Shown: positions 22,970-31,143 of the stretch, piece by piece | Layout: the number at the start of each line of letters is the position of its first letter | Numbering within the stretch: position 1 is the first letter of the stretch | DNA from: an uncultured Bacilli bacterium | GTDB taxonomy: Bacteria > Bacillota_I > Bacilli_A > RF39 > UBA660 | Assembly: GCA_910584655.1 (NCBI GenBank) | Contig: CAJUBJ010000009.1 | Span: 40,174-76,862, forward strand | Length of the DNA stretch: 36,689 nucleotides | Reading direction: 5' to 3' | Position numbers and translations under genes: made by a program | The notes under the pieces: model-generated | Told to the model about the DNA's origin: nothing | Databases searched by the model: none | What the model saw: only the letters and a program-made list of their open reading frames with translations

Positions 22970-24400
22970 TTATTTAATTTCTTTTTTCTTAACAACAACG
23001 CCTCTATTTTTACAACTATCTTTGCCTTCATTACAATATCCAAACACTTTACATGTAGGGCCAAGACCTTGTCCAATAAGAGGTGCAACATTTGAAGCTA
23101 ATTCTGTCATTTTATTAGCGATATTTCTTATCTCCCATTGTGCTTTATTACAGCATCTCATTCTACTAATCCACTCTAATGTACGTCCGTTCATAGTGGT
23201 TGTTATATTACAAGCATTACCTGATAATAAGAAGTAAATTAAATCTTCTGGTCTAACTCCTTGACTTGCAAAATATTCTTGAGTTAATTTATTATCTGCA
23301 AATATTTGATCATATTCTTCTTTATGATTTTCAGAAACAGTTTCTGGAGTTATATAATTAGCTAAATCAAAACTAGTAAATTCAGGCACTAATAATGAAT
23401 GCATTCTGTGTCTTGTTATATGTGTTAATACTGCTAAAGATATAGGAATTTGATAAGAGAATATAACTTGTTCTAATTCTCTTTGTTGCTTATTATTAAT
23501 AATTCCTTGCATCATATCTCTTTTTATTGTACTTCTTACATCGCCTAATTGATGTAATACTTCCTCAGCTTGTTCGTAAGTATATTGATATCTAGCCATC
23601 AATGCACTAACTAAAACTTTCCAATCTGCATTATGTGTATAATCTGTCATTTCTACACTTTCAAGTAAATGTGCTTGTTGAGGAAACTCTATTTGAGGAA
23701 CTAATTCATCTAAAAATTCTAAGTTATCAGTATAATATTTTTTATCTTTTTCTTTATCTAAAGCTCTATCAAGATAAGGTACATAATCCTTTATCATTGC
23801 AGATAACTTTTCCCCTAATTCACGTACTTCAGCAATTTTAGAAATCTTTCCATACATCATATCACTTGCCATATTAAGTAATTCGTTAGCATCACAACCC
23901 ATAATAATATTACTATGATAACTATAAGGTAATATATAACGGCAATCTTCTACAGGTATTTCCTCATCTACTAACTCGCCATATTTATCAAACAAAGATT
24001 GCATATATTTTTTATATTCTGCTTGTAATTGTTCATTGTTTTCCAAAACATTACCATTTACATCTTTAAAATTCGGTACATAAAAACCAACACTTCTAAA
24101 ATCTACATTTCTTCTAGATTTAATTGTAAATGATGTCAATCTGTAACCAATAATAATTTGTTCTATTATTGGTGTAACATCTTCTAAAGCAAATACTAAG
24201 TAATCATGTTCTGATATAGATTTATGTCCATAACCAACTATAGCTCTAGCTAATTTTAAATTTGTTTCATAGTCGTTATGTGACTCTAAAACTTGAGTTA
24301 CTGTGCCATCTGCACGCGATAAATTACCAGCTGATGCTACAATCTGCAATCTCTTTTCTATTTCTTCCTTGGTATTATTCCCAAGCATTACTACTTTCAT
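22970..24400 (-). CDS. thyX: Tandem double-domain flavin-dependent thymidylate synthase (ThyX-like)
   Basis: The start ATG 24400 has AAGGAGAG (476 aa); single-domain ThyX is ~220-250 aa. Two ThyX-like units are visible. The first (about 1-210) has GHKSISEHDYLVFALEDV and the degenerate motif YRLTSFTIKSRR (R87, S90, S95-R97). The second (about 280-460) has ITRHRMHSLLVPEFTSFD (R330-H-R332, S335, S343; the classic form is RHRxxSxNExSxR) and RCCNKAQWEIR. A Cys-rich tail with C450, C456 and C463 follows. The enzyme should convert dUMP to dTMP with methylene-THF and FAD. The two halves probably form one composite active site. It is a single gene with its own terminator. Confidence 0.85.
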   Translation of the reverse strand: MKVVMLGNNTKEEIEKRLQIVASAGNLSRADGTVTQVLESHNDYETNLKLARAIVGYGHKSISEHDYLVFALEDVTPIIEQIIIGYRLTSFTIKSRRNVDFRSVGFYVPNFKDVNGNVLENNEQLQAEYKKYMQSLFDKYGELVDEEIPVEDCRYILPYSYHSNIIMGCDANELLNMASDMMYGKISKIAEVRELGEKLSAMIKDYVPYLDRALDKEKDKKYYTDNLEFLDELVPQIEFPQQAHLLESVEMTDYTHNADWKVLVSALMARYQYTYEQAEEVLHQLGDVRSTIKRDMMQGIINNKQQRELEQVIFSYQIPISLAVLTHITRHRMHSLLVPEFTSFDLANYITPETVSENHKEEYDQIFADNKLTQEYFASQGVRPEDLIYFLLSGNACNITTTMNGRTLEWISRMRCCNKAQWEIRNIANKMTELASNVAPLIGQGLGPTCKVFGYCNEGKDSCKNRGVVVKKKEIK

Positions 24401-24464
24401 TAAAATCTCTCCTTCTACCATTTTGTCTCTACATTTCCAATATATCATATCATCTTTCAAATTT

Positions 24465-24485
24465 AAAGTGTATTTATTACACTTT
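24465..24485. promoter_or_regulatory. Perfect inverted repeat between thyX and femX
   Basis: AAAGTGTA-TTTAT-TACACTTT has 8-bp arms and a 5-bp centre. It lies 65 bp before the thyX start and ~125 bp before femX. Neither side has a T-run, so it is more like a protein-binding site than a terminator. Confidence 0.4.
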
Positions 24486-24581
24486 GCTATTAATAATTTT
24501 TATATCACTATTCCTTATCGATATAATTGTATCTTTATGTTAACAATAATTTACAAAAGCAAACATAATATTTCCAAGTTA

Positions 24582-24590
24582 TGGTATACT
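24582..24590 (+). promoter_or_regulatory. Extended -10 promoter of femX
   Basis: TGG-TATACT is an extended -10 element 20 bp before the femX start; no good -35 is present. AGGA lies 9 nt before the ATG. Confidence 0.5.
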
Positions 24591-24609
24591 TTTAATAGGA
24601 TGTGATTAG

Positions 24610-25818
24610 ATGAAATTTATTAAAAATTTAAGCGAAAAAGAATATCAGGCATTCTGGGAAAAAACTCCAAACAATCACTTTATGCAAAGTTACGAATGGG
24701 GACAAGCTTGTAAAAAAAATAGAGATCAAATTCCATGCTATGTTGGTTTAAAAGATGATGAAGGAAACCTAGTTGCTGCTTCTCTTTTATTAAAGAAAAA
24801 AACACCATTTAACATGTGTTATTTCTATGCACCACGTGGTTATACTATGGACTTTTCAAATAAAGAAATTTTAACAGAATTTACAAAAGGACTTAAAAAC
24901 TATTTAAAAGAAGAAAATGCTATTTATCTAAAATTAGATCCTCCTCTTATGTATCAAGAAATAGACGAAGAAGCTAACAAAATTGAAGGTGGATTAAATA
25001 ATTACAGAACATATAATCTATTTAACAACTTAGGTTATAAACATAAAGGATTTAATAAACTATATGAAGGTAATCAACCACGTTATACATTCCGCACTTA
25101 CTATGGTAAATATAACAGTTTTGAAGAAGTAGAGAAAACTTTTTCTAAGTCATTTGCTCGTCCAATTAAACGTAGCTATAATTATGACTTAGAAGTTTAT
25201 GAATCCGATGAAGTAAAAACTTTTCACGATTTAATACAGTTAATCTCTGCTCGTGATGGATTTAACGCTTATAGCTATGATTATTATAAAAATGTTTATG
25301 AAGAACTAAGTAAAAAAGGATATGTAAAAGTTTACAACGTAAAAATAAATCCAACCCATTTAATTGACAAATTTAGTCAAGAACTTGAAAAAGAAAAAAA
25401 AGAAGAACGTAAAGCAAAAATTCAAAAAGACATCGATTACTTTAAAGAAGTATCTAAAACTCATAAAAAAGAATATACATGTGCTTCACTTATATGTACA
25501 TATTCTGCGACTGGAGCTTGGTCACTTTACATTGGAAATGACGACGTTGCATCATACACTGGTACTGTAAATCGTCTTTATTACGAATTTATGAAAAAAG
25601 CTTATGAAGATGGTTATGAATACGCAGACCTTTTTGGAGTCGTAGGAGACCCTCATACTAAATACAAAAATCTTGCTGGTATTTATGAATATAAAAGGAA
25701 AATTGGTGGTGAATACATTGAATTCATTGGTGAATTTGATCTTATAAATAAACCATTTTGGTATGCCATTCTACCAACACTTTTAAAAATATATCGTTCA
25801 ATAAAGAAAGGAAAATAA
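24610..25818 (+). CDS. FemX/FemAB-family peptidoglycan interpeptide-bridge aminoacyltransferase
   Basis: The 402-aa length and layout fit FemABX: an N-terminal GNAT-like subdomain (FMQSYEWGQACKK, YFYAPRGYTMDF, YLKLDPPL) and a second GNAT-like subdomain. Between them is a coiled-coil insertion rich in Lys/Glu (about 255-290) that resembles the tRNA-binding helical arm. The C-terminus has the family motif YADLFGVVGDPHTKYKNLAGIYEYKRKIGGEYIEFIGEFDL. It adds amino acids from aminoacyl-tRNA to the lipid II stem peptide at the inner membrane face. It is co-transcribed with the ArsC-like gene 2 bases downstream. It is one of very few plus-strand genes here. Confidence 0.92.
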   Translation: MKFIKNLSEKEYQAFWEKTPNNHFMQSYEWGQACKKNRDQIPCYVGLKDDEGNLVAASLLLKKKTPFNMCYFYAPRGYTMDFSNKEILTEFTKGLKNYLKEENAIYLKLDPPLMYQEIDEEANKIEGGLNNYRTYNLFNNLGYKHKGFNKLYEGNQPRYTFRTYYGKYNSFEEVEKTFSKSFARPIKRSYNYDLEVYESDEVKTFHDLIQLISARDGFNAYSYDYYKNVYEELSKKGYVKVYNVKINPTHLIDKFSQELEKEKKEERKAKIQKDIDYFKEVSKTHKKEYTCASLICTYSATGAWSLYIGNDDVASYTGTVNRLYYEFMKKAYEDGYEYADLFGVVGDPHTKYKNLAGIYEYKRKIGGEYIEFIGEFDLINKPFWYAILPTLLKIYRSIKKGK

Positions 25819-25820
25819 TT

Positions 25821-26177
25821 ATGTTATTCATTCATTATCCAAAATGTTCAACATGTAAAAAAGCCAAACAATTTCTAAATGACAATAATATAAAATTTGA
25901 AGAGCAAGATATAAAACTTAATCCACCAACATACGAACAACTAAAAGAATATTATAAAAAAAGTAATCTACCTATAAAGCGATTCGTTAATACTAGTGGA
26001 CTTATTTACAAAGAACTAAATCTTAAAGACAAGCTTCCTACTATGTCCGATGATGAAATATTAAAACTTATTAGTACTAATGGAATGTTAATAAAAAGAC
26101 CATTACTTATAACTGATAAGACAATACTTACGGGATTTAAAGAAGAAGACTACAAAAAAACTATAGATAATTTATAA
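25821..26177 (+). CDS. ArsC/Spx/YffB-family thioredoxin-fold protein
   Basis: The 118-aa protein starts at ATG 25821 with GAAAGGA upstream, directly after femX. It has a thioredoxin-fold N-terminus with C-x2-C (YPKCSTCKKAKQF), DIKLNPPTYEQLKEYY, and the Arg-containing RPLLITDKTILTGFKEEDY ending common to ArsC, Spx and YffB. Both Cys are present, as in Spx and the glutaredoxin-linked reductases. Whether it is a redox regulator or a reductase cannot be decided from sequence. The gene ends inside a bidirectional terminator shared with the convergent phosphatase gene. Confidence 0.85.
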   Translation: MLFIHYPKCSTCKKAKQFLNDNNIKFEEQDIKLNPPTYEQLKEYYKKSNLPIKRFVNTSGLIYKELNLKDKLPTMSDDEILKLISTNGMLIKRPLLITDKTILTGFKEEDYKKTIDNL

Positions 26178-26191
26178 ATCTATAGTTTTTT
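26158..26191. terminator. Bidirectional terminator
   Basis: AAACTATAGAT and ATCTATAGTTT (26158-26168 and 26178-26188) form an 11-bp stem with a 9-nt loop, flanked by T-runs in both directions. It ends arsC-like transcription on plus and the phosphatase transcript on minus, and the arsC-like stop codon lies in the loop. Confidence 0.85.
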
Positions 26192-26829
26192 TATTCATTT
26201 ATATTTATATATTTAATATCTATAACATTCATACCATCAAATGTAACTTTAAATACTGCAGGAGCAGTCCAATGACCATCCACAATTGTTTCTTCATCAT
26301 AAGATAAAATAATTTCATCATCATAATTTCTACCAGTCTCACACCATGCTGATAACAAACAGGTTAATGCCGTACTATGTCCAACAACTGCTACCCTATT
26401 ACCTGTTTCAAACATTAAAATATTTTTCATTGATTCAATCATACGTTTCTTAGTTTCATTTAATGATTCTCCACCAGGTAATTTATAATCAAAATCTTTA
26501 ACTTGCATTCTATGAAAATCCTTACTATCAATTCCAGATACATCGCCAATCTTTCTTTCATTAAGACGATCATCTATATTAATAATTGTATTATTTTCCT
26601 GTGCAATATACTTAGCAGTTTGCAATGCCCTAGAATAATTTGATGAATAAACAGCATCAATATTTTGTAATTCTTTTATCTTACTCATCGCTTCGGCTTT
26701 CTTTTCACCACTAACAGACAAAAAAACCTTTTCACTAGTAACTTGTTTATCATCGTTCATACTGATATTTTTAATATTACTCTTAGGTGTTACTTCAGAA
26801 TGTCTAATTAAATATACAACTGTTTCCAC
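26191..26829 (-). CDS. Histidine phosphatase (phosphoglycerate mutase-like)
   Basis: The 212-aa protein has the RHG-type signature in VVYLIRHSEVTPKS (phospho-acceptor His), the branch residues YSSNYSRALQTAKYIA, the acidic DRLNERKIGDVSG loop and the second catalytic His in RVAVVGHSTALTCLL. It should hydrolyse a phosphomonoester of unknown identity in the cytoplasm. Translation starts at GTG 26829, which shares one base with the TAG stop of the upstream membrane gene; GAGGTGA supports it. It forms a two-gene unit with that gene and ends in the bidirectional terminator. Confidence 0.9.
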   Translation of the reverse strand: METVVYLIRHSEVTPKSNIKNISMNDDKQVTSEKVFLSVSGEKKAEAMSKIKELQNIDAVYSSNYSRALQTAKYIAQENNTIINIDDRLNERKIGDVSGIDSKDFHRMQVKDFDYKLPGGESLNETKKRMIESMKNILMFETGNRVAVVGHSTALTCLLSAWCETGRNYDDEIILSYDEETIVDGHWTAPAVFKVTFDGMNVIDIKYININE

Positions 26830-27296
26830 TAAAAAATCACCTCAAATAAACCAAATGACACTGCCATCATAACAAGTCCAGCTAATAATACTCCACACAT
26901 TACTGCTAGTACAGTTTTCTTAAAATCTAAATCTAAAATACTAGCAGCTAAAGTACCTGTCCAAGCTCCTGTACCTGGTAAAGGAATTCCTACAAATAAG
27001 AACAAAGCCCAATATAAACCTTTTCCAGCTTTAGCTTGTAACTTCTTTCCTCCCTTTTCGCCTTTTAACAAACACCAAGTAAAAAACTTGCCTATATACC
27101 TTTTATCTTTGCCCCATTCAAGAACCTTTCTTGAAAATAAATATATAATTGGAACAGGCAACATATTACCTATAATAGCAATAATAAATGAAATAAGCTT
27201 TGGCATACCCAAACCCACTGCTATTGGTATAGCTCCTCTAAGTTCAATTAAGGGAACCATTGAAACAAAAAAAACAATAATATATTTTACAAACAT
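26829..27296 (-). CDS. COG2426-type small multidrug export-like membrane protein
   Basis: The 155-aa protein has four hydrophobic segments and the hallmark family strings MVPLIELRGAIPIAVGLG near the N-terminus and GIPLPGTGAWTGTLAASILD in the second half, typical of PF06695. The family name suggests small-molecule export, but no activity is firmly established. The gene precedes and overlaps the phosphatase gene by one base, so the two are translated from one message. An AGGAAGGTT-like sequence precedes the ATG. Confidence 0.85.
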   Translation of the reverse strand: MFVKYIIVFFVSMVPLIELRGAIPIAVGLGMPKLISFIIAIIGNMLPVPIIYLFSRKVLEWGKDKRYIGKFFTWCLLKGEKGGKKLQAKAGKGLYWALFLFVGIPLPGTGAWTGTLAASILDLDFKKTVLAVMCGVLLAGLVMMAVSFGLFEVIF

Positions 27297-27318
27297 AAAT
27301 TAACCTTCCTCTTCTTTA

Positions 27319-27846
27319 CTAACCTTTTATACTAAAATATCTATAATCTCTTTTTCTAAAAATTTTATATACTACACTACTAGGAAACATTTTTAATCTT
27401 TCCATATAAGATATAACTGCCCAATTATATCTCTTACATAATTTATTTATTATTTTATTAAATCTTACTAATTGCTTTTCATATTTAACATATTTAATAT
27501 TATTTAAAAGTTCTGGATAAACTTTCGACATCAAAAGTATCTTTTTTATTTCTAATTCTAAATCTTCATTAATAATAATTCTCTTCTCTAAATTATATTC
27601 ATCATATTCATTAATATAATCATATAAATTACTACTTAATACTTCAAATTCAATCTTATTATATTCTTTTATAATATCTAACATTTTATACAATACATTA
27701 AGCCTTTTTACTAACATATTATCAAGTTCTTTAAAAGCATTATCTACATTACTTAACTTTTTTCTTATAATAAATACTTCTAAAGTAATATAAAGAATTA
27801 ACCATATAATTAACAAAATAAATAATATGCTTAATGTATCTTTCAT
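27319..27846 (-). CDS. LemA-family membrane protein (short variant)
   Basis: The start ATG 27846 has AGGGAG upstream (175 aa); an in-frame extension to 27900 has no ribosome site. One N-terminal membrane segment (about 5-27) is followed by a helical domain with the LemA pattern NVDNAFKELDNMLVKRLNVLYKMLDIIKEY and repeated short helices. The protein is probably anchored with its helical bundle outside the cytoplasm. LemA proteins have no settled function. The conserved C-terminal LemA block is poorly preserved, and the basic end (RKRDYRYFSIKG) is unusual. Confidence 0.75.
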   Translation of the reverse strand: MKDTLSILFILLIIWLILYITLEVFIIRKKLSNVDNAFKELDNMLVKRLNVLYKMLDIIKEYNKIEFEVLSSNLYDYINEYDEYNLEKRIIINEDLELEIKKILLMSKVYPELLNNIKYVKYEKQLVRFNKIINKLCKRYNWAVISYMERLKMFPSSVVYKIFRKRDYRYFSIKG

Positions 27847-27880
27847 ACCATAAACACTCCCTAAATAAATTATATCATAA

Positions 27881-27908
27881 AAAAAGAACGAATTACACAT
27901 TCATTCCT
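27881..27908 (-). terminator. Terminator after the Gln-rich membrane protein gene
   Basis: The minus-strand stem GAATGAA/TTCGTTC (one G-U pair) has a 7-nt loop and is followed by seven T. It lies between the Gln-rich gene and lemA. Confidence 0.7.
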
Positions 27909-27920
27909 TATATTTGTTTA

Positions 27921-28700
27921 TTAAGATAAATCTCCAGGGAATACATACCATTTACCTTTAATTTTAACTACAGTAATATCATTTTTTAAAGTATCTTTAT
28001 CACCATCATCTTTAACTTTATATTTAATTGTATAAACTACTGCTGCTTTAACATGATCTTCATCTATATCATAAGCTTTGTCTAAATCTTCAGCTAAATC
28101 TTCTACATCATCTTTATCCAATTTTTCACTATCTACAAGTTCATAACTTAAAAATTTATAATCATTATCATCATTTTCATCAAAAGTATCTTCTAATGTT
28201 TCCTCTAAATCAATTCCTAAGTCATCATAATATTCAACTAGTCCCTCATGCATATATTTCATAATCTTCTTAGAATTAGATTTAACATATGCATTAGCAT
28301 AATTTTTGGCTACTCCTTTAGATCCACCTGTAAAATAAACACAACCAATTAATAAAACCAAAACAACTACTACAGCAATAGTAATGCCTAAAACTTTTTT
28401 ATCAGTTTTTAACTTTTCAGTATAGCTATTTATACCAGTTTTTGCAGCTTCAGCTAATTCACTAGCTTTGGCTTTTGCAGCTTCAGTATTAACTATTGGT
28501 TGACTAGTTTGATTTGTAGCTTGCCCACCAGATACATAAACTTGACCAGCAGAAAATTGTTGTGTTTGTTGTGAAACTTGTTGCTCTGTTTGTCCTTGTT
28601 GTACTGATTGCTCTACTTGAACATTTTGATCTGGTTGTACAGTTTCATTATTACTTACTGCCTCATTTGGTAATTGAACATTTTGTTCTTCCTTACTCAT
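27921..28700 (-). CDS. Membrane protein with Gln-rich cytoplasmic tail and acidic outer domain
   Basis: In this 259-aa protein residues 1-70 are rich in Gln, Val, Asn and Ser (low complexity), with an Ala-rich helix at about 72-100. One membrane segment follows (about 105-123, ITIAVVVVLVLLIGCVYF). The outer ~130 residues are acidic, with a fold like small DUF4878/lumazine-binding (NTF2-like) lipoproteins: an N-terminal helix, then VVYTIKYKVK and TVVKIKGKWYVFPGD strands, the usual 'need to write out the product' ending. Function is unknown. It has a TTGTTA-18-TATAAT promoter and GGAGTGAG before the ATG, and is a single gene. Confidence 0.75.
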   Translation of the reverse strand: MSKEEQNVQLPNEAVSNNETVQPDQNVQVEQSVQQGQTEQQVSQQTQQFSAGQVYVSGGQATNQTSQPIVNTEAAKAKASELAEAAKTGINSYTEKLKTDKKVLGITIAVVVVLVLLIGCVYFTGGSKGVAKNYANAYVKSNSKKIMKYMHEGLVEYYDDLGIDLEETLEDTFDENDDNDYKFLSYELVDSEKLDKDDVEDLAEDLDKAYDIDEDHVKAAVVYTIKYKVKDDGDKDTLKNDITVVKIKGKWYVFPGDLS

Positions 28701-28720
28701 TTTTACTCACTCCAACTTCT

Positions 28721-28750
28721 ATTATATATTAAGAATAATACAATTAACAA
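28721..28750 (-). promoter_or_regulatory. Promoter of the Gln-rich membrane protein gene
   Basis: TATAAT (28726-28721) and TTGTTA (28750-28745) are separated by 18 bp on the minus strand. The wider gap 28701-28999 otherwise contains only AT-rich DNA and a weak hairpin at 28761-28792. Confidence 0.55.
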
Positions 28751-28760
28751 AAAATTGCAA

Positions 28761-28792
28761 TTAAAAAGAAAAGACACTTAACAGCATCTTTT
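28761..28792 (-). terminator. Weak terminator-like hairpin downstream of the kinase gene
   Basis: AAAAGA/TCTTTT (28792-28787 with 28774-28769) has a 12-nt loop, then CTTTTTAA on the minus strand. It lies ~200 bp after the kinase stop, so its role is uncertain. Confidence 0.35.
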
Positions 28793-28999
28793 CAAAAAGT
28801 GTGAGTTTGAGTTTATATGTTATTTTTAATTGTATAGGGTTTATATTATATAATTAAATTTATTTATTATTTCATCTTTAATTAATAACATTTATTTTTT
28901 ACTATATTTATCACTCTTCCTTTCATGATTTAATAATACTATTTATTTATGAAGTTTATGTGAAGAGCAAGTGAAATATTTATTAATGTTTATTAAGAG

Positions 29000-30409
29000 C
29001 TATTTCTTTACATTATTTGCTTTACTAACTTTAAAATAAAAAATAGTTCCTTCATTTTTCTTACTTTTAACACCATATTCAAAATTATGACACTCTAATA
29101 TATTTTTAACAATTGATAATCCCAATCCTGTTCCAACAACATTTCTCTTATGATTTTTTTCATTTTTATAATATTTTTCCCAAATATGTTCTATCTTATC
29201 TTTATCAATACCTTTACCAGTATCTTTAATTTCAACTAAATAAAACTTCTTTTCTTCTTTTACATTAATAAATACTTTTTTATCATCGCCTGTATAGTTC
29301 AAAGCATTATTAACTAAATTATAAATAACTTGATTAATCTTGTTTCTATCCGCCCTAATTATTATTTCTTCTGGCATATTAACTTCTATTATATAACCCT
29401 CTGCATCCTCTAAATAGCTATATCTTTTTAAAATATCTTTTATTTCTTTATTCAAATCAAAAGTCTCTATTTCTAAAGTATCAGAATTTGCTTGTAACTT
29501 AGATAAAGTTAATATATCGCTTACTAATACATTTAATCTATCTGTTTCTTCAATAATTACATTAAGATTTTCTTCTCTTTTTTCTTTATCTTTATAAGTA
29601 ATATCTCTTACCATTTCAGCATAAGCCTTAATCATTGTAAGAGGTGTTTTTAAATCATGTGACACATTAGCCATTAAATCTCTTCTATACTGATCTGTCT
29701 TACTTACTTCACTCTCTAAATAATTTAATGTATCTGCCAGTTCATCTATTTCCTTAATTCCATTTTTATTAAATTCTACATTATAATTTCCACCAGCTAA
29801 TTGCTTAGACTTTTCAGTTATATCAACAATAGGTTCACTTAATACTTTAGCCAAAAATAAACTTATTATTACAGCAAATATAATAATAACAATTGTAATA
29901 TAAATTAATTGTCTACTAATTAAAGTATAATTTTTATTAACATTACTTAACATTGTAAACAAAAATACGTAACCATCTTCAACTTGTATTCCATAAAGTA
30001 ATGCAGACGATTCATAATCTTCGTTAACAAGCTTAATAGCTTTAATTTCTTCATCACTATAATATAAATCATTCATATATTTATTTATTTCACTATTATC
30101 TCGACCAAGCAAACATCCCGTTGATGCATCATTATATAATTTTGTTCTACCATATACATCTATATATTCAATACATACCGAATTATTATATACAACATTT
30201 TTTAAATAACTATGTAACTCATAAGCATCTTTTTTATGTATTTCTTCAGCAATTGACTCCATATCATTAATCTGATATTTTTCATAAAGATACTTAGAAA
30301 ATAACATTTGTGATTCCCATAAAAGTAATAATATAAAAACTGAAAACAATATTAAATAAAACATTGTCTTATTTTTTATACTAGTTGTCTTTTTTATCTT
30401 GGTATTCAA
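29000..30409 (-). CDS. Two-component sensor histidine kinase
   Basis: The 469-aa kinase has TM1 (about 16-34), an extracytoplasmic sensor region (about 35-165), TM2 (about 167-188), and a HAMP linker (LSEPIVDITEKSKQLAGGNY). The H-box is SHDLKTPLT with phospho-acceptor His251, the N-box NLVNNALNYT, the G1 box DTGKGI, the F-box WEKYY and the G2 box GTGLGLSI. The layout is that of PhoR/VicK-type kinases. Translation probably starts at TTG 30409, overlapping the regulator gene by 29 bases; ATG 30364 is an alternative just after the regulator stop but lacks a ribosome site. The signal is unknown. It works with the regulator encoded upstream. Confidence 0.95.
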   Translation of the reverse strand: MNTKIKKTTSIKNKTMFYLILFSVFILLLLWESQMLFSKYLYEKYQINDMESIAEEIHKKDAYELHSYLKNVVYNNSVCIEYIDVYGRTKLYNDASTGCLLGRDNSEINKYMNDLYYSDEEIKAIKLVNEDYESSALLYGIQVEDGYVFLFTMLSNVNKNYTLISRQLIYITIVIIIFAVIISLFLAKVLSEPIVDITEKSKQLAGGNYNVEFNKNGIKEIDELADTLNYLESEVSKTDQYRRDLMANVSHDLKTPLTMIKAYAEMVRDITYKDKEKREENLNVIIEETDRLNVLVSDILTLSKLQANSDTLEIETFDLNKEIKDILKRYSYLEDAEGYIIEVNMPEEIIIRADRNKINQVIYNLVNNALNYTGDDKKVFINVKEEKKFYLVEIKDTGKGIDKDKIEHIWEKYYKNEKNHKRNVVGTGLGLSIVKNILECHNFEYGVKSKKNEGTIFYFKVSKANNVKK

Positions 30410-31055
30410 ATTTATATCCCATTCCTCTAACAGTTTTAATTAAATCACCATAGTTACCTAAATTTCTTCTTAAAGTCTTTACATGTGTATCAATAGTTCT
30501 ATCATCTCCATAAAAATCATAACCCCATACATTAGTTAATAATTGTTCTCTGGACAATGCTATATTCTTATTAGTAACAAAATATTTTAATAAATCATAT
30601 TCCTTAGGAGTTAAATAAACTTTTTCATCATCTATTATTACATCATGAGCTTTATCATCTATAACTAATCCACCAAATTTATATAAAGATTCTTCACCAA
30701 CACTTCTCTTTATTATAGCTTTAACTCTAGCTACTAACTCTTTAGGACTAAAAGGTTTAGTTACATAATCATCAATACCTAAATCAAAACCAATCAATTT
30801 ATCGTATTCTTCACTACGCGCTGAAAGCATAATAAAAGGTACATCTTTATTGGATTTTATCTCCTTACAAGCCTGATATCCATCTTTATTTGGCATCATT
30901 ATATCCATAATAATTAAAGAATAATCAGAAACATTTGCTTTGTTAACTGCATCCTCACCATCTACTGCTTCATCCACTTCATATCCTTCCAAAATAAGAT
31001 ATTCTCGAATAACATCTCTAATTAGCTTTTCATCATCTACTACAAGTATTTTCAT
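30381..31055 (-). CDS. OmpR/PhoB-family response regulator
   Basis: The start ATG 31055 has GAGGTGAG (224 aa). The receiver domain (1-120) has the acidic pair VVDDE, phospho-acceptor Asp51 (LIIMDIMMP), the Thr/Ser switch in LSAR and Lys in VTKPFSPKEL. The winged-helix domain (about 130-222) has LTPKEYDLLKYF and the recognition helix region DRTIDTHVKTLRRNLG. It is phosphorylated by the overlapping kinase and binds direct repeats in DNA. A pair of such repeats with an 11-bp period lies at the -35 position of its own promoter (31096-31114), suggesting autoregulation. Confidence 0.96.
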   Translation of the reverse strand: MKILVVDDEKLIRDVIREYLILEGYEVDEAVDGEDAVNKANVSDYSLIIMDIMMPNKDGYQACKEIKSNKDVPFIMLSARSEEYDKLIGFDLGIDDYVTKPFSPKELVARVKAIIKRSVGEESLYKFGGLVIDDKAHDVIIDDEKVYLTPKEYDLLKYFVTNKNIALSREQLLTNVWGYDFYGDDRTIDTHVKTLRRNLGNYGDLIKTVRGMGYKFEYQDKKDN

Positions 31056-31080
31056 AAACTCACCTCTAATACACCTATAT

Positions 31081-31114
31081 TTTATAATAAATTTGTGAAA
31101 AAACAATGAAAAAA
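31081..31114 (-). promoter_or_regulatory. Promoter region of the two-component operon with direct repeats
   Basis: On the minus strand TTTTTTCA occurs twice (31114-31107 and 31103-31096) with an 11-bp period. Ten bp further is TATAAA (31086-31081) as -10. This is the geometry of OmpR/PhoP-type activator sites. The first T-run is also the tail of the yebC terminator, so part of the pattern may be incidental. Confidence 0.45.
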
Positions 31115-31131
31115 GATGCATTTCAGCATCT
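31107..31131 (-). terminator. Terminator after yebC
   Basis: The stem AGATGC/GCATCT (31131-31126 with 31119-31114) has a 6-nt loop and is followed by a T-run on the minus strand. Confidence 0.8.
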
Positions 31132-31143
31132 CTAACTTACATA

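Noticed and set aside
24262..24605. Plus-strand frames between thyX and femX
   Set aside because: They overlap the thyX 5' end and the intergenic regulatory region, with no ribosome site and antisense-type hydrophobic composition.
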